Of a stretch of 64,000 bases of DNA, positions 1 through 11,467 are shown one piece after another; positions within the stretch are counted from its first letter, which is position 1, and each line of letters opens with the position of its first letter. A program made the translations under genes and the position numbers. Origin of the DNA: Fusarium oxysporum f. sp. lycopersici 4287. Its lineage: Eukaryota > Ascomycota > Sordariomycetes > Hypocreales > Nectriaceae. The stretch is taken from assembly GCF_000149955.1 (NCBI RefSeq), contig NC_030987.1, positions 1,737,387 through 1,801,386 of the forward strand. The letters are read 5' to 3'. Below the pieces are notes generated by a model, which searched no databases, was not told the DNA's origin, and saw nothing but the letters and a program-made list of their open reading frames with translations.

Positions 1-2402
1 ACGGTAGCACCAATAGGTTCCCTGTAAAGTTACATTGTCGGCCTTGGTTTGTCTTGAAACCGAAACTCATCGAATTGGTTGGTCTCTGGAGCTGTGCTGC
101 ATGCCGATAGCTTTCAATGGGTAAATCAACATGGTTATCAACCGTATAGCTACAAATCATAGTTTCCGTAAATCTTCAACATGCAGATCAAACTCAAAGC
201 AAGATATCTCGGCTTGCTATGATGATGATCTGCTCCGTTTACAACTGACGGGATTTGCCATTCTCTGAGATTAGCCTGTCTTCCAGTCTGACTTCATTGC
301 TCTGCCACGAAGATGTCTTTGTAAGCACCATGAATCAATCAGATTGCATACCGACGACAATCACTTTCCTCAATCCCTGTCGGGAAATGCGGGGTGGATT
401 CTAGCTATCTTTGATTGTCAGAACTCTTACACTGAAGGTTTCTCGATTGACAAATTACATAAATGATTGGCATAACTGTGTGATCTTTAGTAAGTTGAGC
501 CGGCGGTGTCTTGAACCGCTCCGATCAACATCGAGGATTATCCATTAAATCTCTCAAACAGCAACTTGTTATATAGCCATAGCTCTATTGCAGCAGTTGA
601 CTCCACGCTCATCCCTGGGGCATATAAACATGGATTTGCTTGGAGCTCCAAACGAGCTTTCTCCACCATTCTTAACGGCGTGCTGTTGACTCGTGATTCA
701 AAAATGCACCGCATCTCGAATTTAGCACAGCCAATTTGCATGCTCTGATTTTAAAGGGAACATCAGATCATGGTCTCCTAACGATATGGATAAGTTACGT
801 GCATATCGTGCCCTTTGGCGGAGAAATAGGAGAAACTCCTACGAGATTGACCAATTTTATGTTATTTGATTGGCATCGAACCACCAGTCAATCACAAGAA
901 ATGACAGTAGCAATAGGGTCAAAGTTAACTTCCTGTGCATTCAGCCAAGTCCTAACTTGCACTCGATCTTTTTCTTTAAACCCGCAGCTGAACTATCGAA
1001 AGTCACAGACAATAATATTCTACGCCAAGAATTCGTATTAACACAAGGTGTTTTCTCTTTTAGCCAGACGGTTTCAGACGACAGCTCGCCTCGTTGCTAG
1101 TCAGACGCCGAGAAAACACGCATGTCTCTGAGCTACTTAGCGGACCAATTGATACTTTGAAGGGAGTTAAGAGAGGTCCACTGTGGCCCCGGCTTGAAGC
1201 TGTTTCTGCCACGATGCTCCGTAGTGCTGCGATGGATGCATTTTAGCCTTTTTAGGTGAGTGATGGGTCCGGAAACCGCATTTCCTCCCGCCGACAGCGG
1301 AAGCTTACAAACTCGGGAACTCGGAGTCATTATCAATAATATCTGACCCGAGGAAATAGAGGCTTCGTGGTGCTCTTCGGAAAAGAACCATCCATCTAGA
1401 CAAAGTCAAGAGATAGGGCAGCGACTTGAGACTGGGGAATGTAGTTATGGGAGGATATGTCGATAAAAAGAGCTGCTTTGAGCGACTCCGGGACCATTGA
1501 AAAGAGAATGTCCACTAGGAGTCAACTATTGGGACAAGTTTTCGCTTTCAGAGTCTCTTGGTTCGTGGCGGCTTTTCTGAGAGCTATGAGAACCCTCCTG
1601 GTTACAGTATGCGAGAAAAGATGAAATACACCGTGACAACCTATTACAACTTTAGTTTGCACATCTATCAGAGGCTATAAAGTTCTACGATTAGGAACAT
1701 ATTCTCATAATGTTATATATTTGCTCAATCTATCACAACTTTGGCCTTACTTTATGCACAAGTTGAAGAAATCAACAAGGGATATGTATTCCGCTTTCTC
1801 GGAGCCCGAGCCTTGGCCATGACCTTTATCCACTGTTTACCAGATCAAGGAAAAAGCCAAATCTTCCACTTGAGCTTAATAATATTAGATCTATAAGTCT
1901 CTCCGCCATAGACAAAGAAATCCGAGTGCGGATCCGCAACCTCAAGCGTGGGGATGTGGGACGAAGCGTAACTCCCGAACATGTTTGCGGGGAAACGAAG
2001 TCATTAGATTAGATGACTAGCTTTTACCAATTTATTCTTGATTCAGGAGATCCTCATAGTATAGCCCAGTTTTGTTTTCATTTGATTATGTGACATACGC
2101 GGCGTTGATCTTCTTTGCTAGGTCTATGCTCGCAATGAGAGGCTGATGGAGATCAAATCCAATTCAAGAAGCTCAGCTCTTCTCCTCAACCCCAGACTTG
2201 ACTAACTCGGCAGTGGAACGCTCCCCGCAACTAGAGGCAAACTTCAGGGAACATGGGGTTTGACCCTACGGTACTACTTCAACAGTCCTTTGCACCGCCG
2301 TAAGCTAACATGAACCTCCGGCGGGCCGAGGTGTGAGACATGTGCTCAGGGAAACAGATGAGCCGGAACCAGGAAAGTACTTCAATTTGTATGCTACAGT
2401 CC
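1..2402. other. Left-end intergenic stretch, no gene seen
   Basis: No open frame longer than about 110 codons and no recognisable domain in any frame. Short open stretches (for example 736-1041 on the plus strand) have no splice-linked continuation and no family resemblance. Composition is ordinary, without the TA-rich look of the island at 38.9-40.3 kb. The last part would be the 3' flank of the minus-strand reductase gene that ends at 2403. Confidence 0.6.
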
Positions 2403-4246
2403 TCAATATCCAAAGTCCTCCCAGACAACCTTCTCTCCCAGCAACCAGCCTTCCAGTGCAGCCAGCAGAGCTGGCGCTGTGCACAGAAAGAAACGGGCGT
2501 TTTGGCCCTTGAATCTCTCGACATCATCAGCGGTTATTCGTCGCTTTACTACCCGTGTCCCAGCCTGCTCGACCTCCTCCAACAAGTCCACCTTATCCCG
2601 CTGACCAGTGACGAAGAGTGTAGTCACATTGGACAGCCCTGGGATTCTCGAGAACGTGTCAGTCGCGAGCGGTAAGTCCTCGTAGCGTAGAGTCCAGAGC
2701 AGCGCAAATGGAGCTTTGTGTTGAAGTACAGCTGGTGCTTGTGCAAGGACAGGCGTAATTCCTACACCAGCGGCGATAAAGACAGATTGAGAGCCATTTG
2801 ATTCCAAAGGGATGCGGAAACCCTCTTCGCCGCCAAAGCCAATCACTGGTATCTCCAAAGGCACACGAGGGTTGTGCTTTCTCAGGAAGTTCGTTACCGG
2901 ACCATGTTTCCTTGTTGTGATTTGTACCTCCTTACTGTTCTCTGGTGGGCTTGACACAGTAAACGTTCGAACGTAGTCATCGTTGATACTTTGAGGATCA
3001 TGATCGGCCATATGACTGTAGCCACTCGACACTTCCTGCTCAAAGTCCAAGGTGATATACTGTCCTGCGTGCCATGCATTGATAGGCTGTGTCGAAGATA
3101 GCTCAAAGGTGTATCGGTCAATGGACGGCGTAAGAACTTCGCGCTTAGTTAAGCTTGCCGTGATGCCATTTGATGATGCATCGGCAATATGTGCATCGTG
3201 CTCTGAGAGCAAGTGACGGACGGGAGGGTTGTAAGGCGAGTATTCGCCCAGCGCACCTCGGAAAGGTAGTCCCGACTTGACGAACTTTGCGGCAGTAATT
3301 GAGATCTTGACGGCAAGTTTTGTTCTTGCAAGATAAGAAGAAGCCTCATCACCAACAAGTATCGATGCGCTACCCGTGGCATAAAGAACGTTGGCTGTGT
3401 TGTAGTCTGGAATAGCGATGCCAACCAGTGGATTCACTCTGAAGTTGCCGAGTGTCTGATATAGTCTATTGCCAGAGACTGATACTTTATTAGCTTTGCT
3501 CATAATATAGGAATGTCAAACTCACATTCTGGATATATCAGTTCCAACCCGTCGTCTTCGTTCTTGATAATCCTCATGAACCCAGGACTTCCTCCGCGAT
3601 GATTTGTATCCATTGTGACCCCATTTGTGCTCGACAAGAAGAACATGTCTGCCGCTGCAACCAGACCTAGGGCCTCCTGTGACAAGGGCAGCTTGTCCGA
3701 GACAAGCTCTGGTGCCATCTCATTAGGCACAACATCCTTCTTGTTGAGATATTTCGGACAGTTGCCCAGGCTCTCGGTCACAGCCATGGCCATCTGTACT
3801 GCCCTGCCTTCCTCGACTGTTGCACCAGCAATCATGTTTCCTACCAGCTTCACGCGATCTCTGGTCTCCAGGTCGATAGACAGTCCTGCCATTCTCTTGC
3901 CATCGCCTCCATTTGGCCTGTTAATGGCGCCTTGTTTCACGCCGTCGTCATCAATCCCGTCCCACAAAGCTCTAAAAACAGGATCATGGCGAGTATCAAC
4001 TGAGCTGTTAAACGCGAGTACGCCTTCAGCTACTGGCCTCGCGAAGCCCCGGTCTCCGCCCCATACTGTAGTCCATGGGCGACCCTCACTATCTAGCGTT
4101 CCGAGAGCTACCAAGGGCGACTGCATCACTCGCATGCCATATTGGGGTGCTAAACCTGGAAACGTTGGATTTCCTCTTGTAGGGACTTTGAGTTGCTTTT
4201 GCACGGCCAGTTCGCCATCGTGCCATTCTGATGTCGCCGAGGGCAT
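2403..4246 (-). CDS. PNPOx-like / FAD-NAD(P) reductase fusion protein
   Basis: Two exons, complement(3526..4246) then complement(2403..3478), split by a 47-nt intron (GTGAGT...GCTAATAA...CAG), giving 598 aa. Residues about 40-200 resemble the FMN-binding split barrel of pyridoxamine-phosphate-oxidase-like proteins (LVALGTLDSEGRPWTTVWGG; SGNRLYQTLGNF spans the splice). The C-terminal half is an FNR-type reductase: an FAD-binding RTFTVSSPP motif, then GPVTNFL, and an NAD(P)-binding IAAGVGITPVL motif. Family knowledge suggests electron transfer from NAD(P)H through FAD to a flavin site in one chain; the substrate is unknown. The ATG at 4246 is the first ATG in frame; the open frame extends to 4297 but only by a GTG. 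The assembly gap begins 62 bp upstream, so an additional upstream exon cannot be excluded. Confidence 0.85.
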
Positions 4247-4308
4247 ATGAATCTGAATAAAGGATCCGTATGAGTGTAGTAAATGAGCTCGAAACACTTA
4301 TTGTAAGC

Positions 4309-4594
4309 NNNNNNNNNNNNNNNNNNNNNNNNNNNNNNNNNNNNNNNNNNNNNNNNNNNNNNNNNNNNNNNNNNNNNNNNNNNNNNNNNNNNNNNNNNNN
4401 NNNNNNNNNNNNNNNNNNNNNNNNNNNNNNNNNNNNNNNNNNNNNNNNNNNNNNNNNNNNNNNNNNNNNNNNNNNNNNNNNNNNNNNNNNNNNNNNNNNN
4501 NNNNNNNNNNNNNNNNNNNNNNNNNNNNNNNNNNNNNNNNNNNNNNNNNNNNNNNNNNNNNNNNNNNNNNNNNNNNNNNNNNNNNNNNNNNNNN
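4309..4594. other. Assembly gap (286 Ns)
   Basis: A continuous run of N. It lies in the promoter region of the PNPOx/reductase gene. Open frames that appear to cross it are artefacts. The following 231 bases up to the next gene end (4826) show no feature. Confidence 0.99.
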
Positions 4595-4825
4595 AGCCGT
4601 GGACCTTTCTCCTTTTAAGGGCGTAGTTGACCACCACTGTAAGGGTTGCTCACGACATTAGCACGAATATAAGTAATCAGAACGCCCAAGTCAGCGTGGC
4701 AACGCACTCCCTCCAACATGTCATCTATCACTTCTATTCAGGCTTCTTATGTAAAAAGTCCACCTATGGACATGATATTATTGATTCGTGATTCATTAAT
4801 AATCCAATACATTTGATATAATCAT

Positions 4826-6577
4826 TTACCAACCCCCTGGTCTTTGAGATTCGACGTCATAGTTATAGGGAGGAGCCCTTTCAGGTCTCGCAGATGCTGC
4901 ACGAGGCGGCATTGGGTTCGTCAAGTTCCTTTGTGGAGGTCCCCGAAAAGGTACTGGCCCTGTGGCACTTCGTACTGGAGGATTGAAGGGCCGTTGCATT
5001 GCGGCTCCGCCCTGATGAGAGTTCACAGATGATGCAGTGCTCATGCGACCTCCAGGATTGTAAGCTTGGTATTGGGGTGCCTGGGCTGAAGGAAATGTTC
5101 CCATGGGCTGCGAAAAGTTATCCATAGGGCGAGCGCTGGGAGCGCGAGTCGGGGGAGGGAAGAAAGGTGCCATATCAGAGTTCATTGGGCCAGGGCTCTC
5201 TGTAAATCGACCAGGAAGAGATGTTATTGGGTCCATTGCCATTTGATTTGCAGGATAAGAACCAAAGTTATCATGCCTGTCTGTGATAGATCGGGGCTGG
5301 GTGTGTCCCTGGTAGTTAATGGGAGGCACATCAGGCACGGGGGATGCAATCCGTCCATATCCACCTCCAGATCTAGAAGTGGCTCGGGATGCGTAGCTCG
5401 CGATAGATGCCGTAGTGCCCTGTCTAGACGGCACAGTTCGTTCTGAAGCTGGGGGTGCGTTCTCCATGCCACCTGGCGTACCGGGGCGTGAAGTGTAAGG
5501 CGGCAGTGTCATCATGGTGTCGTTACGGTTGAGCATTGGTGGGTGATCCATCTTGGTGACTGGGCCAACGTTTGGCAGAGTGGGTAGGGTGGCAGCTCGA
5601 TCGAGGTGAGGCTTCTCTCCATTCTTCTTGGCCGCTTTGACTTCAGCCTTGAAGCGGCTGGCCTCCTCCCTAGCTAGAGCTTTGTTGACCGTCTTTGTGA
5701 CAATCTTCATCAACGCCTTGGTGACCTTCCGCTCGCAGTATCCAGAAAGACCACCGTCGGCTGCAGGAATCCAATGGTACAAAAAGAATACCCAAAACAG
5801 AACGGCTGCCAGAAGAAAGAGCGCAGAAAACACCCAGATAACCAGAGTGAAACACATTCCCGAGAGGATAAGTGCCTGTTGATAATCTTCTTCGGCTAGG
5901 ATCTTGATTTTCTCAAAGAACCCAGTAATGGACTCGCCCACATTGTCTGCTGTAGGCGTCAATTGTGCCTCATACACTGACTTGAGTGTGAAAGCATTGA
6001 GAACCTGACGAGGGCCTGAGCAGATGATGACTCGGATCCAGGCTATAGAAATTAGTAAAGAGTGATTGATAAGTTGACGTGTAAGCCTACCTTGAAAGTT
6101 GAAGTATGTGAAAAGCGCAATGTATTGTGCGCCTTCTTTACTTTTGGTGAGTTCAGCAAAGACTAGGAATCTTTTCCAACCTTGCGAACCAAGTCGAATT
6201 GATTCCCATCGAACAGCTAAGCTATCAAGATAGGATTCCGCAACATTGCCTCGTCTGATAACCCGAAAGGCGCGGAAACCCTCGTAAGCTAGGTTGATGA
6301 ATGAGAGAATAATGCAAATAGAGAAGATCCATTTCGTGACGTCGAAGGAGATGGCAGGATCGATCTTTGAAGACCAACGATCGAACACGAGTAGATTGAC
6401 GGCAGTAAAACTGTCAACGACATAGACAGCAACTGAAACGAGAAGCATAAGCCACAGGTAGATATAAGCGAATACAGTTCCGCATCCGCGGCTTTTAAAG
6501 TCGCGAAGATTGATATATTCCCATTTCTGGTCAGCAATCCCCACAACCTGCTTCTTCCTGTTTCCGCAGCAAGTCAT
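4826..6577 (-). CDS. KCH1: KCH1-family potassium transporter, plasma membrane
   Basis: Exons complement(6091..6577) and complement(4826..6042); the 48-nt intron (GTAGGC...CTAATTTCTATAG) is a multiple of three and open, so an unspliced reading would add 16 residues inside a membrane segment. Spliced product 567 aa. It resembles the fungal Kch1/Prm6 low-affinity K+ importers: N-terminal CCG, hydrophobic segments at about residues 36-65, 82-107, 152-180 and 220-253, and the family block VIRRGNVAESYLDSLAVRWES near 106-125, then ICSGPRQVLNAFTL near 169-182. The C-terminal 300 residues are a Pro/Ser/Arg-rich low-complexity tail, presumably cytosolic and regulatory. In yeast these proteins support K+ influx linked to calcium signalling; that role is known for the family, not shown here. 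The gene is divergent from the pseudokinase to its right. Confidence 0.85.
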   Translation of the reverse strand: MTCCGNRKKQVVGIADQKWEYINLRDFKSRGCGTVFAYIYLWLMLLVSVAVYVVDSFTAVNLLVFDRWSSKIDPAISFDVTKWIFSICIILSFINLAYEGFRAFRVIRRGNVAESYLDSLAVRWESIRLGSQGWKRFLVFAELTKSKEGAQYIALFTYFNFQGRLTRQLINHSLLISIAWIRVIICSGPRQVLNAFTLKSVYEAQLTPTADNVGESITGFFEKIKILAEEDYQQALILSGMCFTLVIWVFSALFLLAAVLFWVFFLYHWIPAADGGLSGYCERKVTKALMKIVTKTVNKALAREEASRFKAEVKAAKKNGEKPHLDRAATLPTLPNVGPVTKMDHPPMLNRNDTMMTLPPYTSRPGTPGGMENAPPASERTVPSRQGTTASIASYASRATSRSGGGYGRIASPVPDVPPINYQGHTQPRSITDRHDNFGSYPANQMAMDPITSLPGRFTESPGPMNSDMAPFFPPPTRAPSARPMDNFSQPMGTFPSAQAPQYQAYNPGGRMSTASSVNSHQGGAAMQRPFNPPVRSATGPVPFRGPPQRNLTNPMPPRAASARPERAPPYNYDVESQRPGGW

Positions 6578-8514
6578 GATGAGAACTGTGAGAGTCTTCA
6601 GAGGCTATTTCGAAAACAGAGGTCGTCGGTGGGTATAAAGGTTGTCGAGTGACAAGATATCGGGGTCCTTCGCCAGCGAAGACCGAATACACAGCTATCA
6701 AAAGAAACAGAGGCAAAAACGTCGAAACATAAACTGGAAAATAAGCGATCGTGATAATTTCGTGCTGCAACCGGTGCGCGATAAGTGAGGGTTTAGTGTA
6801 AAGTTGAACGCATGGCTGTCGTTGATAATGTCGTATATACTTTCGATTAGATAGATAGGTTTTGTTGTTCAAGAAGAGAAATATTCAAGAAGGTATCTTT
6901 AAGGGATGAGTGAAATTGGTAATATGGTAGGTTTCAATAGAGGACAATAGCCATATAAGGATGGCTGTTCTCGGTGGTTGGATGACGATATATTGTTTGA
7001 GATTCGAGACAATGGAATGAAAGAGTGACGAAACCGACACAAAAGAGACTGTACTGAAGCCAACAAAGGAGCCGTCAAACCTGTGGCAAGAACAATTACT
7101 GTACAATAGCAGTAGAAGGCTGGAAGATGAATGAAAGAGTGTCTGGAACAATGAGACAGAACGGAAATGAGTTTGGGAGGTTTCAAATGGGGGGCTAGTT
7201 AAGTCGCATTATTATCCAGCATTGACTTGACTTCAAACAGGAAGGAGCGGAGATCAGCATCTATAGCAAGTGCAACGCTACAAGAACCCTGGCCTTTAGT
7301 GGCGCCATTGCCTGCAGGTACCAAACGCCAAACGTTGGGAGCATTATCTTGACGGTTCATCAAGACCAATGATTGGCTGTGGAGATGCTGCGGCGCGGAA
7401 GAAGGCCACCATCAACAAGAACCCAGTGGTTACGAACCTATTGCCTCTGTCGGGCCTTGGATGGAGAAGACTGGGCATTGCCGCTGGTGTTCGCTCATTT
7501 CTCTTGTCTCAGTGGCTGGTTTTCTTTATCCTCCAACCGCCAACTGGAATCTTGACGGCCCAAGAAGACGGCGCGACCAATCCCACAGCGCCAGACACTA
7601 ATAGCGAATCAGCGCGATTAGCCGCCGTGTTCAGCGGTAATAATACTGGATAATAACAAAGCCGTGTAACCAGAACCGACAAGAACACCACATTATCAAA
7701 TGGAACCTGGATCGGTGCTCCCGAATTCTCGAGTTTCACCGTGGTTGCATCGCAACAAATCCCCCAATTCTCTCGGGTCACTCGAATGGGTGAAACATGC
7801 TAATAGTGGTCGGGTTGCCTCCCCCGCGTCAATCCATGCCACAAGCACCGAGACTGTTGCACACAAAGCCCAGAGCTAACTTGGTCGCAATCTTGGGTCG
7901 TCGGCATTTTGGAAACCCGCTTGTAAATCTTCATTTCCCGTGAACATCATAAACTCACAATCACTGGCATCACATGAGCTGACAAGACGAGGTGCCTCAT
8001 CGATCAAAGAGCTACCGCAACTTGCCTCGGTTACTTCACCCACCGCCACAATGATAATTACCGATTGCTGGCTGCTGGCTGCTTCAAATATTGAGAAATA
8101 ACGCAATTGACGGCAGTTGGTCATTGTGGGCTGAGCGTTCACCCATGACATTATAAGCTTTCACTCACACCTTTTCTTTGTTCGAAACAACTCTAAAAGG
8201 GTCGTGCGAGCAATGGTCCTATACATGAGACTATGCGCTACTCCCCGCTATTCACATCAGTGACTGACAAGATCAGACGTCTCTTTGTTTGGATGGCGCA
8301 AATGACATCGCATTCACTCAGGACAAAGGAATGAGGCATTCATTGGCTTCATCCAATATGTGGCAGAGTTGGGTTCTTTGTTGTCTGTTCCCGTTCCAGA
8401 GACGGCGGCAGAGGTTATGACAGGAGGAATATTTACTCTCAGGAACATCTTGAACATTTTATCTGCTACATCTTTCTCTTGTCTCAAGTGAACATCACCG
8501 CCTTCGCCATCATC
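6578..8514. other. Divergent intergenic region, KCH1 / pseudokinase
   Basis: About 1.9 kb between two divergently transcribed genes. The stretch 6600-7200 is pyrimidine-rich when read on the minus strand, consistent with a KCH1 5' leader. ORFs here (up to about 113 codons) overlap each other in several frames and lack splice-linked partners or recognisable domains. No repeat or RNA gene seen. Confidence 0.5.
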
Positions 8515-9931
8515 ATGACTTCCGGATACTCGTCGAATCCCGGAGTCAGGATGTTCAGTAGTCCCGCCACAGAGGTTGAGAAGCCAACATTCGAGCTCGT
8601 CGAGCAGGTCAAGAAGAACGTCTGGATTGTTACGAGAAAGGGGGACCCGCGACGGGAGAAGTATCTCGCCAGTCCTAGCAGCCCCTTCGGAGTGAAGCCT
8701 GATGGGACTGTCGATGTCGCGCAGACACGTCGAGAAGCTGAGGCTCTCAACACGCTCCTGTCGAGTCATAATCAAGCCTACACTATCCGTCAGATCCTCA
8801 ATCACGAAAACCTCGTCTCTATCGTTGGCGTCATAGAAAATTGGCCTTTCAACAAGTCACAAACATCTGACGTTACCCCAGGAAGCAATGTTCAGATGCT
8901 CGTCTGGGACTTTGGTGATGCTGGTAACCTCAGCGCTTTGTTCCGCCATTATCCCTGTAAGAGTTCTGAGTTCTATCTACCAGAATCTCTCTGTTGGCAC
9001 GTTCTCCGTTCTTTGATTCGCGCAGTGACCTATCTCCATGACGGGAAACGGCTCATTTACCGACCCGAGCAACTTGGTCGTCACATGGTCAGGGAATGGG
9101 TCTCTGTCAACACCGATTGGTTCCCAATTCTTCATCGTTGCATCGAGCCTAGGAATGTCTGGCTTCAGCATCCTCGAGGCAATGAGACCTATGGCCAATG
9201 CAAATTAGGTGATTACAGCCACGCAGCTGTCACATGTCACATCGTGGATGGTCAATTCAATCCTGACACTGTTCGCTCAGATTCGAATGGGATGGCATTG
9301 GCTACAAAGGAGGGGATTTGGCGACTGGATGATACTCGATCTGCCTATGATGTCCCCCCAGCGTCGATTCCGAGCGAGGTAAGAACCCAATGCTGGTTGA
9401 GACTTGTCATCAACTCACATGACATAGGAAGATCGACCCTATACCCTCGGGGATGAGTTGTGGTCTATTGGGGTGACCGTTTTCACCATGATGACTGGCC
9501 AGGCTCCAACTTACTACTGTGAGGGATGCGGTTGTTCACATGTCGCTTTCTGCGAAGACGGTGGCTGTCTGGAGAAAGAGGCTGTTGCAAAAGGATGTGA
9601 CTGTTTCCTTGGTGGTTGTGAGCATGTGAGTCAGAGGGAATGTAGGGAAGAGGTCTCAGGGTGGCCGAGTTGTCCAGCTTGGCATAACTGCTCCGAGTTC
9701 ACCATCAACATTCATTCGTACCTTGCAAGAGCTCGTTACACCAAACCATTGCGTGCCATGATCATGGTAATGCTCGGGTACAACCCTGCACGGGGAGACG
9801 ACCCTTGGGTTCGAATGGTAGAGGTTGCGCAGATGGTGGAGCTCGCATATGGACAGTGGAAGCAAGAGACAGAAGAGGGGAGACTTTACGTGGATGCTGA
9901 GGATGGCATGCTTCAGAGGGCTACGAAATGA
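8515..9931 (+). CDS. Kinase-fold protein with degenerate catalytic motifs (probable pseudokinase)
   Basis: Exons 8515..9378 and 9428..9931 with a 49-nt intron (GTAAGA...ACATAG), 455 aa. The ATG at 8515 is the first in frame; the frame opens at 8479 only through a TTG. A kinase fold is suggested by a helix-E-like VLRSLIRAVTYLHDG, a catalytic-loop-like HRCIEPRNVWL, a LGDYSHAAV segment in place of DFG, and DELWSIGVTVFTMMTGQAPTY like kinase subdomain IX. In the loop HRD-x-K has become HRC-I-E, losing the catalytic Asp and Lys, although the following Asn and the Asp of DYS remain. About 30 residues are inserted before the loop, and a Cys-rich segment (about 11 Cys within 60 residues) interrupts the C-lobe. 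Probably a catalytically dead scaffold; partners unknown. Confidence 0.75.
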
Positions 9932-10407
9932 GAGGGCGGGAGATCATAAATGAGTGCAGCAGGCTCTTATCGCCATTTTCTATTTCTTATTACTAGTATT
10001 CTTATAAACTTAGATAATTTCTTTGGGTACCTCGCAATAATCACGTTCTTTCTCATGGACCTTGAATTAAAGGTTCAGCAATCAAAGAGCCAATGATCTT
10101 ACACGACTGCATGTCAATTCACAGAGCCAATGAGATAAAATCAGTCACAAGCTCTCCACTTCGGGCGCCCCGCCATCAACAAGGCTTGAGCAAGTTGAAA
10201 CTGGCCTGGACCTGAGCCGTTTCCCCATTCCACCTCAACATCCATCAAGGCTTGACTCTTCTTTTCTTCCAAACAACGAGCGGATCTTTTCTCGTTCTTG
10301 TACAATAATCTAGCGCTATTTCCCTATCTATCGAACAACCAAGTAATTCTCTGGATTCAGGAAAGTCCGCAGAGGCTAGCTTATCAATCGCCAATCATTC
10401 AATTACC
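9932..10407. other. Intergenic, pseudokinase 3' flank and LAMTOR2-like promoter
   Basis: Tandem genes on the same strand. AT-rich just after the stop (9960-10030), then a C/T-richer stretch up to the next ATG, as expected for a 3' flank followed by a 5' leader. No ORF of note. Confidence 0.5.
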
Positions 10408-11121
10408 ATGTCCATCTCCCACCCAACGCCTCCTCTTCTCCTCACAAAGCGCCTTACGGCCTTTCTCAACGCGAACCGAACTCCCCAGCTTCCCACGCTT
10501 CTTCTTACAAGCCCTCACGGCAAGCTTCTCGCACACGCAAGCCCTCATCCCGTAGCCGCTCTTCGAACACATGCTACCGTCGCTGCATCCCTCCTCGCCA
10601 TACACTCCACCTCGGCACCTGCCCTCGCTGCGTCTCTACCCGGTTCTCGCACACCCGATCCGATCGGAAGCTCGCCACCTGAAGAGGATGACCTCGAAGA
10701 CGAGACAGATCGATTATCACAAAGTCAGCAGCTCGACTCACATAAGTCTGGCAAGGGACGGGGCATCAAGCCTGCTACTGTTACGGTTCAACTTACGAGC
10801 GGGACTGTCGTGATCCGTAGGTTGAAGTGCGGTCTTCTCTTCGTCTGCGTGGGACCCGCCAACCCAGATGTCACAGAGCATGGCGTGCCTAATGTGCATG
10901 ATCTCCATGTTCCCGCTGGCGAGTCCTCTCATGTTGGCAGTCCAGATGGAGCAGACAGTATTCTGAGCACTGGTGGACAAACGACAGCTAGTCTGGAGAG
11001 CAACGCAGGCTCTGCCGCTGCAGTAACTGCCCTTCGCCGTCATGCCACTGAGCTAGCGCGTTGGCTTGACGACAAGCTTGGTACGCTCACAGTTCCAGAG
11101 GAGGGTGTTGGCGTGGAGTAA
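10408..11121 (+). CDS. Roadblock/LAMTOR2-like protein (EGO/Ragulator type)
   Basis: Single exon, 237 aa, starting at the ATG at 10408. The layout fits a roadblock/LC7 fold split by an insertion: LLLTSPHGKLLAHAS (about 31-45) and a helix with LRTHATVAASLLAIH (51-65), then an acidic low-complexity insert (about 85-115), then TVTVQLTSGTVVIRRLKCGLL (about 128-149) and a C-terminal helix ALRRHATELARWLDDKLGTL. This order matches LAMTOR2/Ego3-type subunits, which anchor Rag GTPases on the vacuole or lysosome for TORC1 signalling, but it is about twice the length of animal LAMTOR2 (about 125 aa), the excess being the insert and another Gly/Ser-rich loop near 170-205. Function assigned from pattern only. 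Convergent with the next gene, 346 bp away. Confidence 0.7.
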   Translation: MSISHPTPPLLLTKRLTAFLNANRTPQLPTLLLTSPHGKLLAHASPHPVAALRTHATVAASLLAIHSTSAPALAASLPGSRTPDPIGSSPPEEDDLEDETDRLSQSQQLDSHKSGKGRGIKPATVTVQLTSGTVVIRRLKCGLLFVCVGPANPDVTEHGVPNVHDLHVPAGESSHVGSPDGADSILSTGGQTTASLESNAGSAAAVTALRRHATELARWLDDKLGTLTVPEEGVGVE

Positions 11122-11467
11122 TGGCAGCATGTTTGGTACAAGCGAATTGGCATAGACGGCGTTGGGATTTCTTATGAGGGATAATCAAGGAGTGATCTGA
11201 GAAAGGCTTCTTTTTGGGCGTTAGGGGCCGCCTTTCACAGAGACGGCATTTATATAATCAGAGACATTGATGATACCTAATATTTTCGCTCAATACGAGG
11301 GTATTAGAAATAAAAGCCGCTTCCAGAGGCTGGATGTTTGAAGACCCCACACCAATCCATTCCTAAATAACGCCATAGCTCATAACGCCTCCATATGCTT
11401 TTAGTTTCATGGTCCAAAGACTCGAATCCTTCGAGGCACTCCAATATTTGCAACAGAAAGAAACAGG
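11122..11467. other. Convergent 3' intergenic region
   Basis: Shared 3' flank of two convergent genes. No ORF or repeat seen; a possible polyadenylation-type AATAAA occurs near 11310 on the plus strand. Confidence 0.4.

Noticed and set aside
3615..4250. 211-codon plus-strand ORF
   Set aside because: Exact antisense shadow of the first exon of the PNPOx/reductase gene, with low-complexity composition.
4089..4637. Minus- and plus-strand ORFs crossing the N run
   Set aside because: Open only because Ns translate as unknown residues; no real evidence.
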